Origin: Chrysomallon squamiferum
Lineage: Eukaryota > Mollusca > Gastropoda > Neomphalida > Peltospiridae
Reading direction: 5' to 3'
Length of the DNA: 55,000 bases
NCBI GenBank assembly: GCA_012295275.1
Contig: CM022667.1
Coordinates: 19,633,410 to 19,688,409 of the forward strand
This document shows, in pieces, positions 20,657 through 33,110 of the stretch. A program made the position numbers and the translations under genes. Position 1 is the stretch's first letter, and each line of letters begins with the position of its first letter. The notes beneath the pieces are model-generated. The model did not search any database, was not told the DNA's origin, and worked only from the letters and a program-made list of their open reading frames with translations.

Positions 20657-21514
20657 ATTCGTGTTATTATTATTATAATTTTGATATCTTGATTAATAAT
20701 GAAGTACAACAACAAAAGAATATAGTTTCAAAGTAATGCCATATTTGCATCATTGTATGTTCACTTCAATTAAAAAAAAAAAAAATGGTTGTACTAAAAA
20801 CAAACAAGGTGAAAACCTCAGTGACAGCTGAACACAGGAAGTGTCTGACGAAGACGCTGATGTCACAAACCTGAGACATGCCTAATGATAACTACCTTGT
20901 GAACACAACCAAAAGTTGAACTAGTTAAAAGTTAAAAATACCCTCATAATTAACTGCATCCTGGTATTTACACTTTAAATGACAATACCTTCTGTACATC
21001 TTCAGAATATTTATTGTTTAAAGTACAGTTAAATTTTTAAAGTTTATAATAAATGCTTATTTAACAAAATATATATATATATATTCAGAATAACTATGTA
21101 AAAGTGTACTTGTTATGAAAACACTCAAAACTTTGTTGTCATTTTTATCTCCCAGACAAATTAATTTCCCTTAAAAACACTTCTTTAAATAATGTTACTT
21201 GAGTTGAAAAAAGTCAAGGTAACAGGCCAATGAACTTGTGTACAAAATATCAGCCAGATTTAATCTTGTAGACAGCCATAATTTTGTTCTTCTTTTTTTT
21301 TCTTTTTCTGTTTAGATTTTTGGTTAAGATATGCCAGAGTATAAAACTGATGTTTTTGTTAGCTAATAACCAGCTTATTTTCAATAGGGCCACAAGTCAT
21401 TTGATGAATCTGTTCTGTAACTCATCTCCAGAAACTGATACTATATACACTTGTGTCAGTATCTAAGATATATACACACATGAGCACAGTTTTCAACTCC
21501 TCATTTAGCTGAAC

Positions 21515-21800
21515 TCAAACACTGTAAGGTCTAGTCAGTTCAAAACTCAAACTGCACAACACTGTCAGTTTAAAAATCAAATTGAACAAATTGTCAGTTC
21601 AAAAATCAAAATGGACAAATTGTCAGTTCAAAAATCAAACTGAATAACTTTTGCACTGCCAGTTCAAAACACAAACTGTACAATCTAGTCAGTTCAAAAT
21701 TCAAAACTGAAAGTGTATCATCTAGTCAGGTCAAAATTCAAGCTACACAATCTAATCAGTTCAAAATACAATCCTACAAACTAATTACTGAGTTCCAAAC
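21515..21800. repeat. GTCAGTTCAAAAATCAAACTG minisatellite
   Basis: Seven to eight diverged copies of a 35-45 bp unit centred on GTCAGTTCAAAA followed by (A)TCAAACTG and ACAA. It is intergenic and not next to a splice site. Confidence 0.85.
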
Positions 21801-22994
21801 TCAACCATGCATAACTTGTTTAATGTTAGGATTCCAGAGTTTTGTAAAATTACTCGTACATATCTCAACAAACTCTATTTATGATTAACACTGTAAAGAG
21901 CCACCAAATAATTTTTTGACTAGAATCTCCCTTTAAAGAATATTTCATGAAAATATTTCTTAGAAGAGTAGTCACAGTCTAATAAGAATGGATACTAAAG
22001 AAACTGCATTTAATCCCTAAACCCTTGAGACCAGAACAGAAACTCTTTTCAACATCTTTGTCTGTGCTGAATTAAACTGAATTTTCTAGAACAAATCTCT
22101 CTAGAATAAGGCTGAAACAGAAGTTTTAAAGTATGCATAATTTAAATTCACTCTCATTTGCTGCATAGTTTTACTGGCTTTACCATATTCTTATTTAAAA
22201 AAACAAACAAAAAAAATGTCCTTCTTTGTAGAGTCAGTACCATAACAATTATTTTAAAAAATCGTCTCATTACTAGTTGATATAATGTCCTAATGTCCAC
22301 AATAACAGTAACAAATATCTTAATTAATTTTAAAAATATATATACTTCCCTTTATATTTATTTTAAAATATTTTTCTGGATATGTAACACCTAGTCAAAA
22401 AGTAATAGCAAAATAACCCCCATGTAAAATAATGAAATCATTAAATAGATTGTCTTCTGTATCACAGATCATTTTATAGTTTATTAGTTTGATGTTTCTT
22501 GACACTAAGAAATATCCAATATTACATGTCAGAATATTTAATACAGGAAATATCCAATATTCCATGTCATAATATTTACTATAGGAATATCCAGTATTAT
22601 ATCATATAAACAGTAACCTAGGACATATCCATTATTACATTTCACATTATGTAATACAAACATAAAATGTATGTCATGACAGATAACCTAAGAAATCTGC
22701 ACAATATAAATAATGTTTTTTTCTTCTTTCTTAAATAAAATAAAATAACAGAATAATAAATGGGAAAAGGAAGTGGATTAAAACTGACATTTTAAAAAAT
22801 GGTTTCTGTTAATGTGGTTGACTAAAAACATATTTCAATACTTTAAAACAGTTTTAACACAATTAAAGAAAAACTGATTTGCCTGAAGCTCTAAAATGTC
22901 CTAGCATTCTTATTTTTTAAAGTCACAGATGCACACACATTCACACACATCAAGTGGAATCTGGTTTAATATTAATTGAGTTTTTTTAAAGACA

Positions 22995-23025
22995 GAATTA
23001 TATATATATATATATATATATATAT
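22995..23025. repeat. (TA)n microsatellite
   Basis: Run of about 14 TA dinucleotides, downstream of the LRR gene stop. Confidence 0.9.
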
Positions 23026-23399
23026 CATATGTAAATGAAACAATAAAAAGTTATGAGAATGTTTCCAAAAAGTAACAGCATCCAGCAACCAAACACCTTT
23101 CTTTAGAAATTATAAAGAAAATCGTTACTTTTTTTTAAAGAGTGATAACTATGTTTACACTAAAAAAGATGAAAATGTATGGCAATATACAGATCAACAG
23201 AATATTACTCCAGAATTTAAAAAAAAAAAAAATATATATATAAAACTGATTAGATTATGACTCAGGAACAGTAACTATACATATATATCACATACATACA
23301 GAATTAATTAGTTAAAATTGTTTTACATCAAATAAATATTTAAAATTAGAGAGTAAAGTATATGTATACATAGAATTCCTGATTTAAAACTGTATCAAG

Positions 23400-25223
23400 T
23401 TAAACTGTTGATTCTCTCGCAATATGAACACGCACAGGTGCAGCAACACTGCTGGCACTGTACAGCGATGGCTGAGATGAATAAACACTGTCAATGTCTC
23501 TCTGTGACGTCACTGATGGCATAATCTCTGATGGTGTCAGTGGCTTGTGAGTTAAATTCCTCATAGTCTGAAAATAATTCTTGAACACGTAACTTTTATC
23601 CGACTCTGCCAGAGATCGGATGTCACTGTCCTGAAAAGGTTTCATCTTTCTTTCCACATCAAAATGGCTGCTTTCTGTCATTGGTTTGAGACAAGCTTTT
23701 TCCAGATGTTGTTTTGTCCTTCCTTTCCTCCACAGACAAACAGTCACAGTAAACAAACACAAGCCAGCCAGCACGCAAGCAATAACTATGGTAGCCTGAA
23801 TGCTGACAGGAAGATGTTTTTCTTCGTATACAATGTCACATGCGTCAACGTCATGCTCGTCCACGTTCATGATTGGAAAGTTCAGCAGACGTGTTGGAGA
23901 AGAACATTTTGGTTGAGGACACTGCAGGTTGTTTTCCCGTACACATGACAATGTAAATAAAGACTTTTCATTCTGAAGCCACAGCCGAAATGGTAAAATT
24001 CTGCAGTCACATTTCCAGTAGTTGTGTCTCACATCAAGAGACCCCAGCTTATCAAAAGCTGAAATAAATTGTTCTGGAATGTAATTGAGCTTGTTCCATG
24101 AAAGGTCTAATGATTTTAAATTTTGTAGTGTATTAAATAAATCTTTGTTGATAGTTTCTAAGTTACATGAAGATAAATTCAGCGTTTCCAGTCGGTACAA
24201 TCCTTTGAAGGCAAGGTTTCGAATATTTCTCAAAGGATTTCCTGCCAAATTTAACTCTTCCAATTGTGGAGCTGTGGGACGCAAGAAATTCTCCGTCAAC
24301 TGAGAAATCATGTTGTAAGATAAATCCAGTAGTCTGACATTAAAATGAACAAGTGCTTCATCTGATATACTTGATATTCTGTTTCTGGACATGTTCAGAG
24401 TATTAAGTGTGATTCCAGAAAACTGGGCATCTCTGAATGTCCGAATCTCATTGTTGTCTAGCCACAAATGCTGCAAAGATGGCAGACTGCGGAATTCTTG
24501 TGACTGTGGCAACTCACTGATGCGGTTTTGGCCAAGGTCAAGAGTTATAATGCTTCTGACAATACTGAACATGTCATTGGCAATTATCATCAAGTTACAT
24601 TTACGTAAGCTGAGATATTTCAGATTTTGAAGTCCCTGAAACACATATCCATGCAGATTGTACAAACTGTTTCCATCTAGTTTCAGAGACACAAGACGTA
24701 GTTGGGATCGAAATACACCAGTTCTGAGATTAGTAAGCTGATTGTAGCTGAGATCCAAGTGCTCCAAATTGAACAGTGAGTCCAACATACTGTCTATGTC
24801 GTGGATGTTGTTGTTGGAAAGGTCAAGTGATTTCAAATTAGACAGGCCAAGAAACATATCAGCAGAAACAGAAGACAGCATGTTTTGTTTCAGACTTAGT
24901 TCTTTCAGATGAGTCAAAGTTTCGAAAGTGCCTGACTGAACCTCACCAACCCAGGACTCATCAATGGCCAGTTTTATCAGTGGGATGTGGGAAATCTGCT
25001 GGAAATGAGAGGGCTGAAGCTGACGAGCATTGGCAGTGATTCTTATGACAACTGTTGTGAATTCTGGGGTCAGAGAACTGAGGATGGAGGAGAGAGATCC
25101 TCCTCGACAGTCTGCCATTCGGTTCCAGGCTTGAGTGCCACATGTACAGCCAGGGGGACATAACTCTGAAACAACCCGACAGAAACACATCCAAGAGATG
25201 AAAACCAGTGCAAACAGCATCAT
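23400..25223 (-). CDS. Leucine-rich repeat type I transmembrane receptor, intronless CDS
   Basis: A 607-residue single-exon protein. A hydrophobic signal peptide (about 1-20) is followed by a Cys-rich LRR N-cap (CPPGCTCG...C). About twelve to fourteen LRRs span residues 80-400, with LxxLxLxxN cores such as LKSLDLSNNNIHDI and LEHLDLSYNQLTNL. A C-cap (NYWKCDCRILPFRLWLQ with downstream Cys) comes next, then one transmembrane helix near 473-497 (IVIACVLAGLCLFTVTVCLW) and a 110-residue cytoplasmic tail. The tail lacks TIR, kinase or death domains and ends in ESTV, a class I PDZ-ligand consensus. The layout fits LRR adhesion/synaptic or patterning receptors rather than Toll-like receptors; no specific orthologue is recognised. 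Two Met codons in tandem start the frame. TTTCAG at about 25289 on the minus strand suggests a 5' UTR intron upstream. Confidence 0.85.
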   Translation of the reverse strand: MMLFALVFISWMCFCRVVSELCPPGCTCGTQAWNRMADCRGGSLSSILSSLTPEFTTVVIRITANARQLQPSHFQQISHIPLIKLAIDESWVGEVQSGTFETLTHLKELSLKQNMLSSVSADMFLGLSNLKSLDLSNNNIHDIDSMLDSLFNLEHLDLSYNQLTNLRTGVFRSQLRLVSLKLDGNSLYNLHGYVFQGLQNLKYLSLRKCNLMIIANDMFSIVRSIITLDLGQNRISELPQSQEFRSLPSLQHLWLDNNEIRTFRDAQFSGITLNTLNMSRNRISSISDEALVHFNVRLLDLSYNMISQLTENFLRPTAPQLEELNLAGNPLRNIRNLAFKGLYRLETLNLSSCNLETINKDLFNTLQNLKSLDLSWNKLNYIPEQFISAFDKLGSLDVRHNYWKCDCRILPFRLWLQNEKSLFTLSCVRENNLQCPQPKCSSPTRLLNFPIMNVDEHDVDACDIVYEEKHLPVSIQATIVIACVLAGLCLFTVTVCLWRKGRTKQHLEKACLKPMTESSHFDVERKMKPFQDSDIRSLAESDKSYVFKNYFQTMRNLTHKPLTPSEIMPSVTSQRDIDSVYSSQPSLYSASSVAAPVRVHIARESTV

Positions 25224-26269
25224 GATTCAACTGTCGTCAACAACCACACCAGGTCCAAACATCAACATCATCATTATTCAACTTGTCATCTGAAATTCAA
25301 AAATATATTCATATATTTAATCAAATCAATGTGTTGATTAAAAATAAAAAATAAAAATGAAAACAAAAATTAATAATAACAATATTAAGAAATAAACAAA
25401 TTGAATTTTTATAATAGCACATCAGTTACAATTCCCTATTCATAATCTACAAATGAGTGCTATTAAATGTATTTTGTGTGCTGGAGGCTGTTTCAGTTGT
25501 GTAATGTAATCATTCAAGATTACCTGTAATTTAGCAACCAATCAAATATCCTACAACATGACACCTATTACACACAGAATTTGACAAATACATACTCACC
25601 TAATTATATTCACAACTAGTTTTATTTAGGGTCAATTTCACTGCACTTAACAGATGTTAATAAGTTGGAAATTAGCAACTATTATTTATAACTATCCAGA
25701 GAATGTTATACAAAATTAACAACACTTACTTTTCTCACTTCAAGAAATATTCTTATCATGTTTTCTTTTTCTCAGCAACTGAAATAAAACAATTCTACAT
25801 CTTCAGTTATTGATAAACAAAAAAAAAAAATATATATAAATAAAACAAAAAATTCATTTAAAATCATCATTTTGTTTCCACAATGTTATATTTTAACTTT
25901 AAATAACAAACCAAAACCAAGTAAACAAACCCCAAACTGAAAATTAAATACATTTAAGAAAGTCTGTCAAACAGAAATTCTGTAAAAATGGAATCGTCAA
26001 ACATACATCTTCATGTACTGATTAATTTTATACAGAAAGACAAATTTTCACATGAAAAGATAAATGATTTAAAATAAAGACCCGCAGTGCACCTAAAACT
26101 TCAACAAATCTATTTTTAGCAAGTTGACTTTCTTGTACTTGTAACACGCACATTGCCATGGTAACATCTCCTATCTTTCTACCTGCAGAATTCCTCTGAT
26201 GTGAGGCATCCTGTACAAACATGTATCATCTGGACATTGCAAACAAATCACTCTGACCAGCTGACCAGC

Positions 26270-26284
26270 TGACCTTTGAGGTCA
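26270..26284. promoter_or_regulatory. TGACCT-n3-AGGTCA everted repeat (ER3)
   Basis: Two perfect nuclear-receptor half-sites in everted orientation, spaced by TTG, about 1.05 kb upstream of the LRR receptor start. Two related CTGACCAG copies directly precede it. Whether a receptor binds is not known. Confidence 0.4.
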
Positions 26285-26628
26285 GTTAATTCTTGTCTCT
26301 GGGGAATCCTTTTGTACAAACTCAGTGAACCATAGCAAGTTAGTGCCATTGTTGAGATGATGGTTATTAAATACCGGTATTGAAGTTTATTCACTACAAA
26401 AGAGCTATATGTTACAAGTCTGGGTTACTAGACACTGTTTTTATCAGTACAAACTATCATCTTGTATTTCACCTGAAATGAAATAGAGCACCACCCCAAC
26501 CTATCCATATTCAGTCAGTTAAAGGTCATACACCAAATAGGCCTAGTAACAATGTTACCATCCCAACCTACACCACACAGTCAAACATAAACTCTCTCTC
26601 TCTTTCATTATCTTTTTTGTCTCTTTCT

Positions 26629-26631
<3 letters not shown>

Positions 26632-26692
<61 letters not shown>
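26632..26692. repeat. (CT)n microsatellite
   Basis: Nearly pure CT run, preceded by a degenerate CT/TTT stretch from 26590. Confidence 0.95.
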
Positions 26693-26699
<7 letters not shown>

Positions 26700-26793
26700 A
26701 CACACTCAATACATATATACAGAGGGTAATGGTTATGTTAACACCACAAGCTATACATATTCACTTGTATAAAGGTCTCACAGATAAAAACAT

Positions 26794-26795
<2 letters not shown>

Positions 26796-26844
<49 letters not shown>
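26796..26844. repeat. (CA)n microsatellite
   Basis: Pure CA run of about 24 units. Confidence 0.95.
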
Positions 26845-26846
<2 letters not shown>

Positions 26847-27259
26847 TACAGAGTTGAAGATCATAAAGCTTTTAGATAATCTGTGAGAATGATCTGTCTG
26901 AGGTTATTGTGAGGTTAGCTACCTCATTTAAAAAAATTCAGAAACATCACTTCATTTATGGAAATAAATCATATAGGAATTAGTTTGAAAATTATTTTAT
27001 ATTATCACTGTATTTATCTGGGACAGACATTCAAGTTTAAATCATGTTTGTAGACCAAGCAGATAATTAACAATCTGTGTAGACTTTTATATCAAATTTG
27101 AAGATTTGGTCAATAAAGATGTTTTAAAGATTACAACTGATAAAAAAGAAAAGAAAAATAATCATGTATAATGCAGTTTCTGTGTTACTTGTATATACTT
27201 AAATATTTCATTAAAACACACACACTCACAAAATAAACAAAAACTTGTTCAGATATTTT

Positions 27260-27443
<184 letters not shown>

Positions 27444-27984
27444 GTCCATGTCAAAATGTGCCTGTTTATGTCCATGTCAAAATGTGCCTTTACAATTGAC
27501 AAGACCTGTGACTTAAAGAACAAAAATTCAGTAGTGATCAAAGTAAACATCCATTGTTGACAAAAACCTTTTGTTTTCACACCTGATCAGGTTTGAGTGT
27601 TTGTTTTAGGGAACCTGGTAGTGATAAAACATTTACACTATTAATTTAAATCTTCTTCAGTCTGTATTTAACTGTTTATTTTTCTTTATCAAAATCCAGT
27701 TCATAAAAAAAAATATTCCTCATCATACATTTAAAGAAATTTTGTATTTATTTATAAAATTAAAACATTAAATAAATATTATATCTGTTTCCCTGATTCT
27801 GATAAACAATTTTCTACAACAGATGGTTAAAAAGCCTTTAGCATATATACTGTTCTGAAAAAAAAAAAAAAAAGTTGTGAAATCTTTTTTACTTTTAATA
27901 CTAGATGGATGATAACATCAGCAGTACTTAACAAAAAAAAAAACAATTTTTATGCTACTTGGAATGTTATAATTTTATATAATT

Positions 27985-28082
<98 letters not shown>
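27985..28082. repeat. Compound (TA)(GT)(GA)(TA) microsatellite
   Basis: Four successive dinucleotide runs. Confidence 0.95.
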
Positions 28083-28083
<1 letters not shown>

Positions 28084-29090
28084 AATGCACGCAGCAGACA
28101 CTACATTGATTAATAAGCTGAAAATTTAATAACAAAAAAAATATGCTGACTTGACAAGCCAGAGTCATATTAAGAACATCATCAATTAAGCTGTCATATA
28201 CTTGTCATTCAAATAATGCAGACAGCTACAGCTCACACAGGAAATGTGTCTGTTGTTGCTCTCATTAAACAAAACACTTACTGAACTCTTTTTCTAAAAA
28301 CCTCCATGAACATATTTTATTTTTGTTTTTTTGTCGTTTTTTTTTAACTTCTTTCTGACCTTTGTTTATCTCAATAATTTAATCTCCATTGAAACAAATA
28401 GCCTACATCTTAAAGGTATTCATTCCAAAAAAGAAAGAAAAGAAAAAGGAGATAAGTAAATAAAAATAAAAGAAAAGAAGTAAAAACAAAAAGGAAAAAA
28501 GAAAAGAAAAAATAAAGAAAAAAGATGACAAAAAGAGTAAAATATTTTGAGCATGAGTGATTATTTAATGTTTTAGTCATGAGGATTACATGAAAAAAAA
28601 AAAACATTTAAAAATCAGTTTCAAATTTCTTGTTTTGCATGGCTTAAATTCTTTCTTTTTTTTTTAAAGAAGAAAAAATAAGACATCTTGACACAAAGAA
28701 CTAAGGACATTTCAGTATAATCAAGTACATGATAAGCTACACTTAATTTTTTTTTTTTTTAAAGTCCAACATTATAATATTTTTAAAATCTCAGAAATGG
28801 CAAAAGCATTTCTACTTTAATTTATAATGATACATTTTAGCATAACACAAACTTGAAACTGTGTATGCATTACATCATGTTTTATTTAAATACTTACACA
28901 CAGTAATGATGTTAATAATAAACAGGTTTGTAATACTTCTCAGTCACTAATCAGAAATGTTTTTCAAATTTACAGGAATAGTTTATTTGTTATTTTCATA
29001 TGTTGATCTGTATAAGTTATACAATTTCAGCCTCTAATCTTTTATCAAGTGGACAACCCTCCTCATTTATTCACTATTAAATTCCCTGAT

Positions 29091-29132
<42 letters not shown>
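29091..29132. repeat. (CA)n microsatellite
   Basis: Pure CA run of about 21 units. Confidence 0.95.
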
Positions 29133-29134
<2 letters not shown>

Positions 29135-29362
29135 TAAATAAAGCATCTGTTGCTCTTATTGGGTAACTGCTTGGAATCTTTTATAAGCCTCTATTCACAG
29201 ATAGTAGACATATTCCTCAATATTTAACATGTGTGTAGTGAGACTCTGGTTTGGAAAATAAAAAAAAGACTGGCACAAGAAATGAAAAATTGATTATGTT
29301 ATAAAAAGAAAACAACTGATTCACAATTACAAAAAAAAAAATGCTTTAAATAAAAAAATAAA

Positions 29363-29370
29363 TTTTAAAA

Positions 29371-29405
<35 letters not shown>

Positions 29406-29406
29406 G
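29363..29406. repeat. (AAAT)n microsatellite
   Basis: Run of about ten AAAT units in an A-rich region (29330-29540). Confidence 0.9.
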
Positions 29407-30146
29407 TTATAATATTTAAAAAAAAAAAAAGAAAAAGAAAACAGAAATGATAATGGTTTTACACATTAAAAACATTTAAAAAATTTGTTATAAAAAAACT
29501 TAAATCAAAAAGAAAACAAAACAAAAAAAAAAAAAAAGAAAGAAAGAAACCCCTCAAAACCCCAAACCTGTTAATGCTGTTATTTTATAAAAAATAATAC
29601 AGATTATTTATGTATGTAAGTTCAGACAACTACTAGGGTAGACAAAAATGTGCCAAGTTAATTTAAGAAAGTTGACATCGTCCTTCAAAGCAGTCATTGA
29701 CCAAGCTTGAACCATTGTGACCCTAATGAACTCAAAACTTGTACTAATAAAACATTTATAGGTGAGGAGATACTGCACAATTTTTCTTCTTTTGTATTTG
29801 GTCAAGAAAACATTCTCATTCAAACACTAATCATATTTGAAAATATACAATAATAAAGAAATGTAAAAAGTCAGTGCATTAGAATTTATTAAGATGTTTT
29901 TTAAATCGTTAAAAATGAAAATAATGTCTTTAAATTAAAAAAAAACTAAAAATGATTTTCTTTATCATTTATTATTTCTTAAATCACCAGTCATACTTTT
30001 TAAGAGAAGATTTTGCAAACTGTGTATAAAATAAAATAAAAAATTTCATCAAATGTACCAGGTATATTTAATTTTTATTTCTAATACAGGAGACTAAAAG
30101 CCAATGCATGGAATGAAACATTTCTTCACCAAAAAAAAAAAAAAAA

Positions 30147-30303
30147 ATAATAATAATAAATAAAAGTAATAAAATAAAACAGTAAAAGATAACAAGCAAT
30201 ATATTAAAAGGACAAATTTTATAAAATATAATAATAATAAATAAAATTAATAAAATAAAACAGTAAAAGATAACAGGCAATATATTAAAAGGACAAATTT
30301 TAC
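30147..30303. repeat. 81-bp tandem duplication
   Basis: Two near-identical copies with a period of 81 bp. Both contain AAAACAGTAAAAGATAACA and TATTAAAAGGACAAATTTTA; they differ by only a few substitutions, which indicates a recent duplication. Confidence 0.9.
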
Positions 30304-30378
30304 AATACTTTTTATTTTTTTAATAGTGTGTGTGTGTGTGGGTGTGAAAGACACAGCAATATTGTATATTGATATATA

Positions 30379-30458
30379 TGTATGTATGTGTGTGTGTGTA
30401 TGTATGTATGTATGTATGTATGTATGTATGTATGTATGTATGTATGTATGTATGTATG

Positions 30459-30488
<30 letters not shown>
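30379..30488. repeat. (GTAT)n microsatellite
   Basis: Pure GTAT tetranucleotide run of about 22 units, after a short GT stretch. Confidence 0.95.
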
Positions 30489-30489
<1 letters not shown>

Positions 30490-30920
30490 TTTTTATTTGC
30501 TGTTTGGTTAAACTGATTAAGTTTATAATATTCACTTTGTACAAGGTTATAATAATTTATGATGTTTGTATTACAGTAGTAAATATGACAACCTTGTTCA
30601 GTTTCACTCTTCTTTCATAGAGTTTCTCATTTTACTATTTTTTGTTTCTTTTTTTAGTATTCACAATGAATTAAAGTGTACTTAGAATTTCAATTACAGA
30701 ACACTGCTGACACATGCCACTTCGGAAGTTTTAAGGGTTGTTTTTTTTTTTTTTTTTTCTTTTTATCTTAAAAAGGACTATTTTCTCAAGTATATAATCA
30801 AAACTATCCTGGCTAGTTATTTCTACCAGTTAAAATTAAATTCTAAAGAGCTAAAATTTAAAAACAGTAATGAATTCAAATAACTAATCTTTAAAACCAT
30901 TGTTTCAAATGTGTGTCCAT

Positions 30921-30922
<2 letters not shown>

Positions 30923-30994
<72 letters not shown>
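30923..30994. repeat. (GT)n-(GA)n microsatellite
   Basis: GT run passing into a GA run. Confidence 0.95.
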
Positions 30995-31219
30995 GTACAT
31001 TTATATACTTTCCAATACAGTAACTGAATACGCATAAACAATCACTAATTTAGTAATTATTATTATACACATAATGATAATACAGTCAGTGTTAATTGGA
31101 CTTAATTATTTGTATTCATGTTAACCGATTATACAAACGAGACTACATAAAAACCATTTTATACATACGTTTGTCTACATGATTACTACTTTTGATTGCC
31201 CAGTAATAAGGAAATTAAT

Positions 31220-31570
31220 GTATGTGTCCACTCACCTATTTCAATATTGCAGTGACCTCGTCATGCCCCGCCATACCATCATGTCACATCTGTCAAATCT
31301 GGTTTTCCCGCTTTAATGATTTCTTTTGTTATGAATTGTCGAAGTTATTAATTAATTTCAGTCTTTTAACTAACTTCATAATAACAATCCAGCAAATTTT
31401 CATGCACAAAATGTAACAAAGCTAACTACTTAGAAAACATCTACCTTAAGAAAACATCTACCTTCCCTACTTCACCATCACAAATTGCTTGTGACGATCC
31501 ACATTCTACATGAATTGACATCGTGCTAAAAATAGACACGATGACAGGACGGTCTCTTTGTTATTTTGTA
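31220..31570. promoter_or_regulatory. Possible 5' UTR exon/promoter patch for a flanking gene
   Basis: CpG-containing, less AT-rich sequence about 2.3 kb upstream of the anoctamin start. It ends with a donor-like TTTTGTAAGG at about 31567. Because the anoctamin start codon follows a TTTTCAG acceptor (33880), a remote non-coding first exon is expected, and this patch is a candidate. CATCGTG and CACGATG at 31520-31545 form a short inverted repeat. Weak inference. Confidence 0.25.
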
Positions 31571-32783
31571 AGGTTTTTACATACTTTTGGAATATATGGT
31601 TTTATTTTTGCAATAGGGTGTCTGTATCTCTCCTTTAGATGTACATTATTCAGTTTCTACTAAATACTCTGTATTATTTAATGGAAAAAGAGAACAGCGC
31701 TGTTTGTGATTTATTTATACAAGTATGTTAAATCTAAGTGAGCTTACCCTAGAACATATTGGACTGTTCCACCCAATATCCACTAGGAAATAGGGAGTGC
31801 TTTTCGGATTGTATGTTTTCTTTTTTTTTTGGAATTTTTCCCCCATTTGCTTTCTTGTACAAGTTCTAGTAAGGATTTTTTTCAGACGACAGTTAACTTA
31901 TGTAGTGAACTTCATTTTGCACAACTAAACCAGAGCTGTTCAGATTATGTTGTTACGATATAAACAAATTCTTTCGAAATGCCTTGTATGACTACAACTC
32001 TAGCCACTAACTGGTAGTAGTAGTTAAACTACTAAGTTTTGATTTACTAACACCTTAGTTCGATGGCATGTAAAATGATATTTCCAATGAATTATAGTTA
32101 CAAACTGTTGTAGATATTCAAAATGCTACTGATACAGCATTCCATATTTCTCATATCTGCATTAAAAAATGATTTGATTATTTTTATTTATTGAATTGTT
32201 TAAATTTATTTTATTTAATATTTAAAATTTTATTTTATTTAATTTTTTTATATATATAAAGTTTATTGGTAAATTGGTATGGAAGAGTGGAATTTGTTGT
32301 AGTACAGGGTTGTTGAAACATTGAAATTTACCCAGCAATGATCAATTTCAAAAACTGCTGTCATCTTGGGTCACAATCGTGCTTTTTGATCTTCTGATTA
32401 CATTTTTTACTTTGAGGTAAAGTTTTATTTTAATAATAGCTGAGTCATTACAGTAATCTGTTCTTGCATAGTTAAAACACTACAAAATGAACAGTTTTCA
32501 AACTACAGTGTCAGGGTTACTTCAGATTTGGATGGAAAAGCAAGGTGTGGATTTATTGGTACATTCTAGAAATAAGACAGAAATTTAGGAGGAATCAGAA
32601 TTCTAACAGACACTCAGAAAAATATCAGATCAGTCTGAATGTTACTGGATGAAAAAAAAATTAATTAAATAATTAAAAAACTCTGCCATTTTTAAAATCT
32701 GGGGTTATTATATAGTTAACTGCCCTATTGAAAGAGTGTTGTAAGCATGTCATTGCTGATGCTATGGGTAGAAAGGCTCAGTA

Positions 32784-33110
32784 CAGGTTGATTATCCATT
32801 ACATGAAATTGTGAAATCTGAAAAGATTTCTAATTTGAAACTTTTTCTGAGCAGCAGAAATATTGGTATCTGACAATTTTAGGAATGTTTTGAATACACA
32901 AACTTTATTTTAAGCATTAAATTATTTTAAATATTATATAGAAAATCCTGCAGTCTGTCTGTATAAATTGTATATGAAACATAAATGGAATTTGTATTTA
33001 GACTTACATCCTATTCTCAGGCTGTCTTCCTTATATTCCAAAATCAGAAAAATTCTGAAATCCAAAACACTTCTGGTCCCAGGCATTTCGAATAAAATAT
33101 GCTCATCTTG
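32784..33110. mobile_element. Tigger/pogo-like non-autonomous DNA transposon (MITE), 327 bp
   Basis: The left end begins CAGGTTGATTATCC and the right end, read in reverse complement, begins CAAGATGAGCATATTTTATT. The termini are thus imperfect inverted repeats, and they are flanked by TA on both sides (32782-32783 and 33111-33112), the target duplication of Tc1/mariner-superfamily elements. The right arm includes ATCAGAAAAATTCTGAAATC and CACTTCTGGTCCCAGGCATT. From memory, both ends and part of the interior resemble a mammalian Tigger/MER46-type consensus. The subfamily name is uncertain. No transposase is encoded. Confidence 0.75.

Larger units (their letters stand above)
17640..23399. other. 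AT-rich intergenic DNA between WDR70 and the LRR gene
   Basis: No credible gene. The stretch contains (GT)n at 18299-18340, (ATT)n at 20615-20656, a tandem repeat at 21515-21800, a degenerate AATATCCAATATTACATGTC-type duplication at 22500-22640 and a (TA)n run at 23000-23025. The part nearest 23400 is probably 3' UTR of the leftward LRR gene. Confidence 0.6.
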
